The notes beneath the pieces were generated by a model. That model was not told where the DNA came from, searched no databases, and saw only the letters and a program-made list of their open reading frames with translations. Below, piece by piece: positions 63,892 through 64,000 of a DNA stretch of 64,000 nucleotides (position 1 is its first letter; every line of letters begins with the position of its first letter). This DNA comes from Desulfobacteraceae bacterium. Lineage in GTDB: Bacteria; Desulfobacterota; Desulfobacteria; Desulfobacterales; Desulfobacteraceae. Both the position numbers and the translations under genes were made by a program. The DNA is taken from the NCBI GenBank assembly GCA_024226935.1, contig JAAELK010000509.1, forward strand, positions 96,383 through 160,382, read 5' to 3'.

Positions 63892-64000
63892 TCATGCTGC
63901 ATTCTCGTATGATTTCACCATACATCTGTTCTCAAAAACCTGGGGACTTTCAAGCCCAAGGTAAGAATGCCTCCTTTTACGATTATAAAATACTTCAATA
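63892..64000 (-). mobile_element. C-terminal end of IS3-family transposase (OrfB)
   Basis: The minus strand reads IEVFYNRKRRHSYLGLESPQ then VFENRCMVKSYENAA and stops at TGA (63892-63894). The YNRKRRHSYLG-x-x-SP-x-x-FE sequence is the conserved C-terminus of IS3-family DDE transposases (rve domain). The rest of the element is beyond the right edge. Confidence 0.9.

Noticed and set aside
1..64000. CRISPR array or rRNA operon
   Set aside because: No regularly spaced repeats of 25-37 bp and no rRNA-like conserved segments were seen; only one tRNA.

Overview
The window looks like chromosome of a strictly anaerobic, sulfate-reducing deltaproteobacterium (Desulfobacterota, most likely Desulfobacterales). 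The grounds are a full DsrC with both C-terminal cysteines, a siroheme decarboxylase-type regulator-like protein, an HdrA/Flx-type electron-bifurcating iron-sulfur operon, pyruvate phosphate dikinase with its regulator, an Mla lipid-transport operon (Gram-negative envelope), and low G+C, AT-rich intergenic DNA. Two genes of the first operon (hdrA and mvhD/flxD) are split by in-frame UGA codons at positions where the family has conserved cysteine. Each UGA is followed by a SECIS-like hairpin, so I read them as selenoproteins.

Layout. 1-0.66 kb: 3' truncated miaA (minus). 0.69-7.3 kb: promoter and operon hdrA(Sec)-mvhD(Sec)-two FeS proteins-FAD/NAD reductase, closed by a terminator. 7.3-7.83 kb: dsrC as its own promoter-gene-terminator unit. 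7.85-9.1 kb: AhbA/B-like protein and a nitrilase-family amidase. 9.1-12.8 kb: mlaEFDCA (minus). 12.9-17.6 kb: small RHH-like protein and a giant BcrA/BadF-type activase. 17.6-22.3 kb: hypothetical, ComEC, MurA and tRNA-Leu(UAA) (minus). 22.4-26.9 kb: two paralogous genes of an unknown family flanking a lipoprotein; one copy carries a premature ochre stop. 27.0-28.9 kb: maf-yggS-queH. 28.9-33.2 kb: PilB/GspE-like ATPase fused to a cNMP-binding domain, small membrane protein, ABC-F protein. 33.4-40.6 kb: ppdK, an exported pseudo-receiver protein, CheR, the PPDK regulatory protein, small proteins and an RF-like GGQ protein. 40.8-45.1 kb: HCDH-crotonase fusion, TerC, ABC transporter.

45.2-51.6 kb (minus) holds the most unusual locus. 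A tightly packed set runs: [NiFe]-hydrogenase large subunit that ends exactly at the normal maturation cleavage site, Tat-exported small subunit, methyl-accepting chemotaxis protein with a periplasmic CxxCH haem motif, and hybrid sensor kinase with a periplasmic solute-binding domain. I propose it as a candidate hydrogen-sensing/hydrogen-taxis module. This is inference from gene order and motifs.

51.6-64.0 kb is accessory DNA. It holds a PAAR-domain protein with an FGE-like lipoprotein and membrane proteins (type VI secretion-like cargo). It also holds a BREX type 1 segment (pglZ, brxL, minus strand) with a Septu-like ATPase/HNH pair between pglZ and a 3' fragment of pglX; the pglX fragment abuts the end of an IS3-family element that runs off the right edge. 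Coordinates and motifs were read by eye; family names come from recalled knowledge and no database search was possible.
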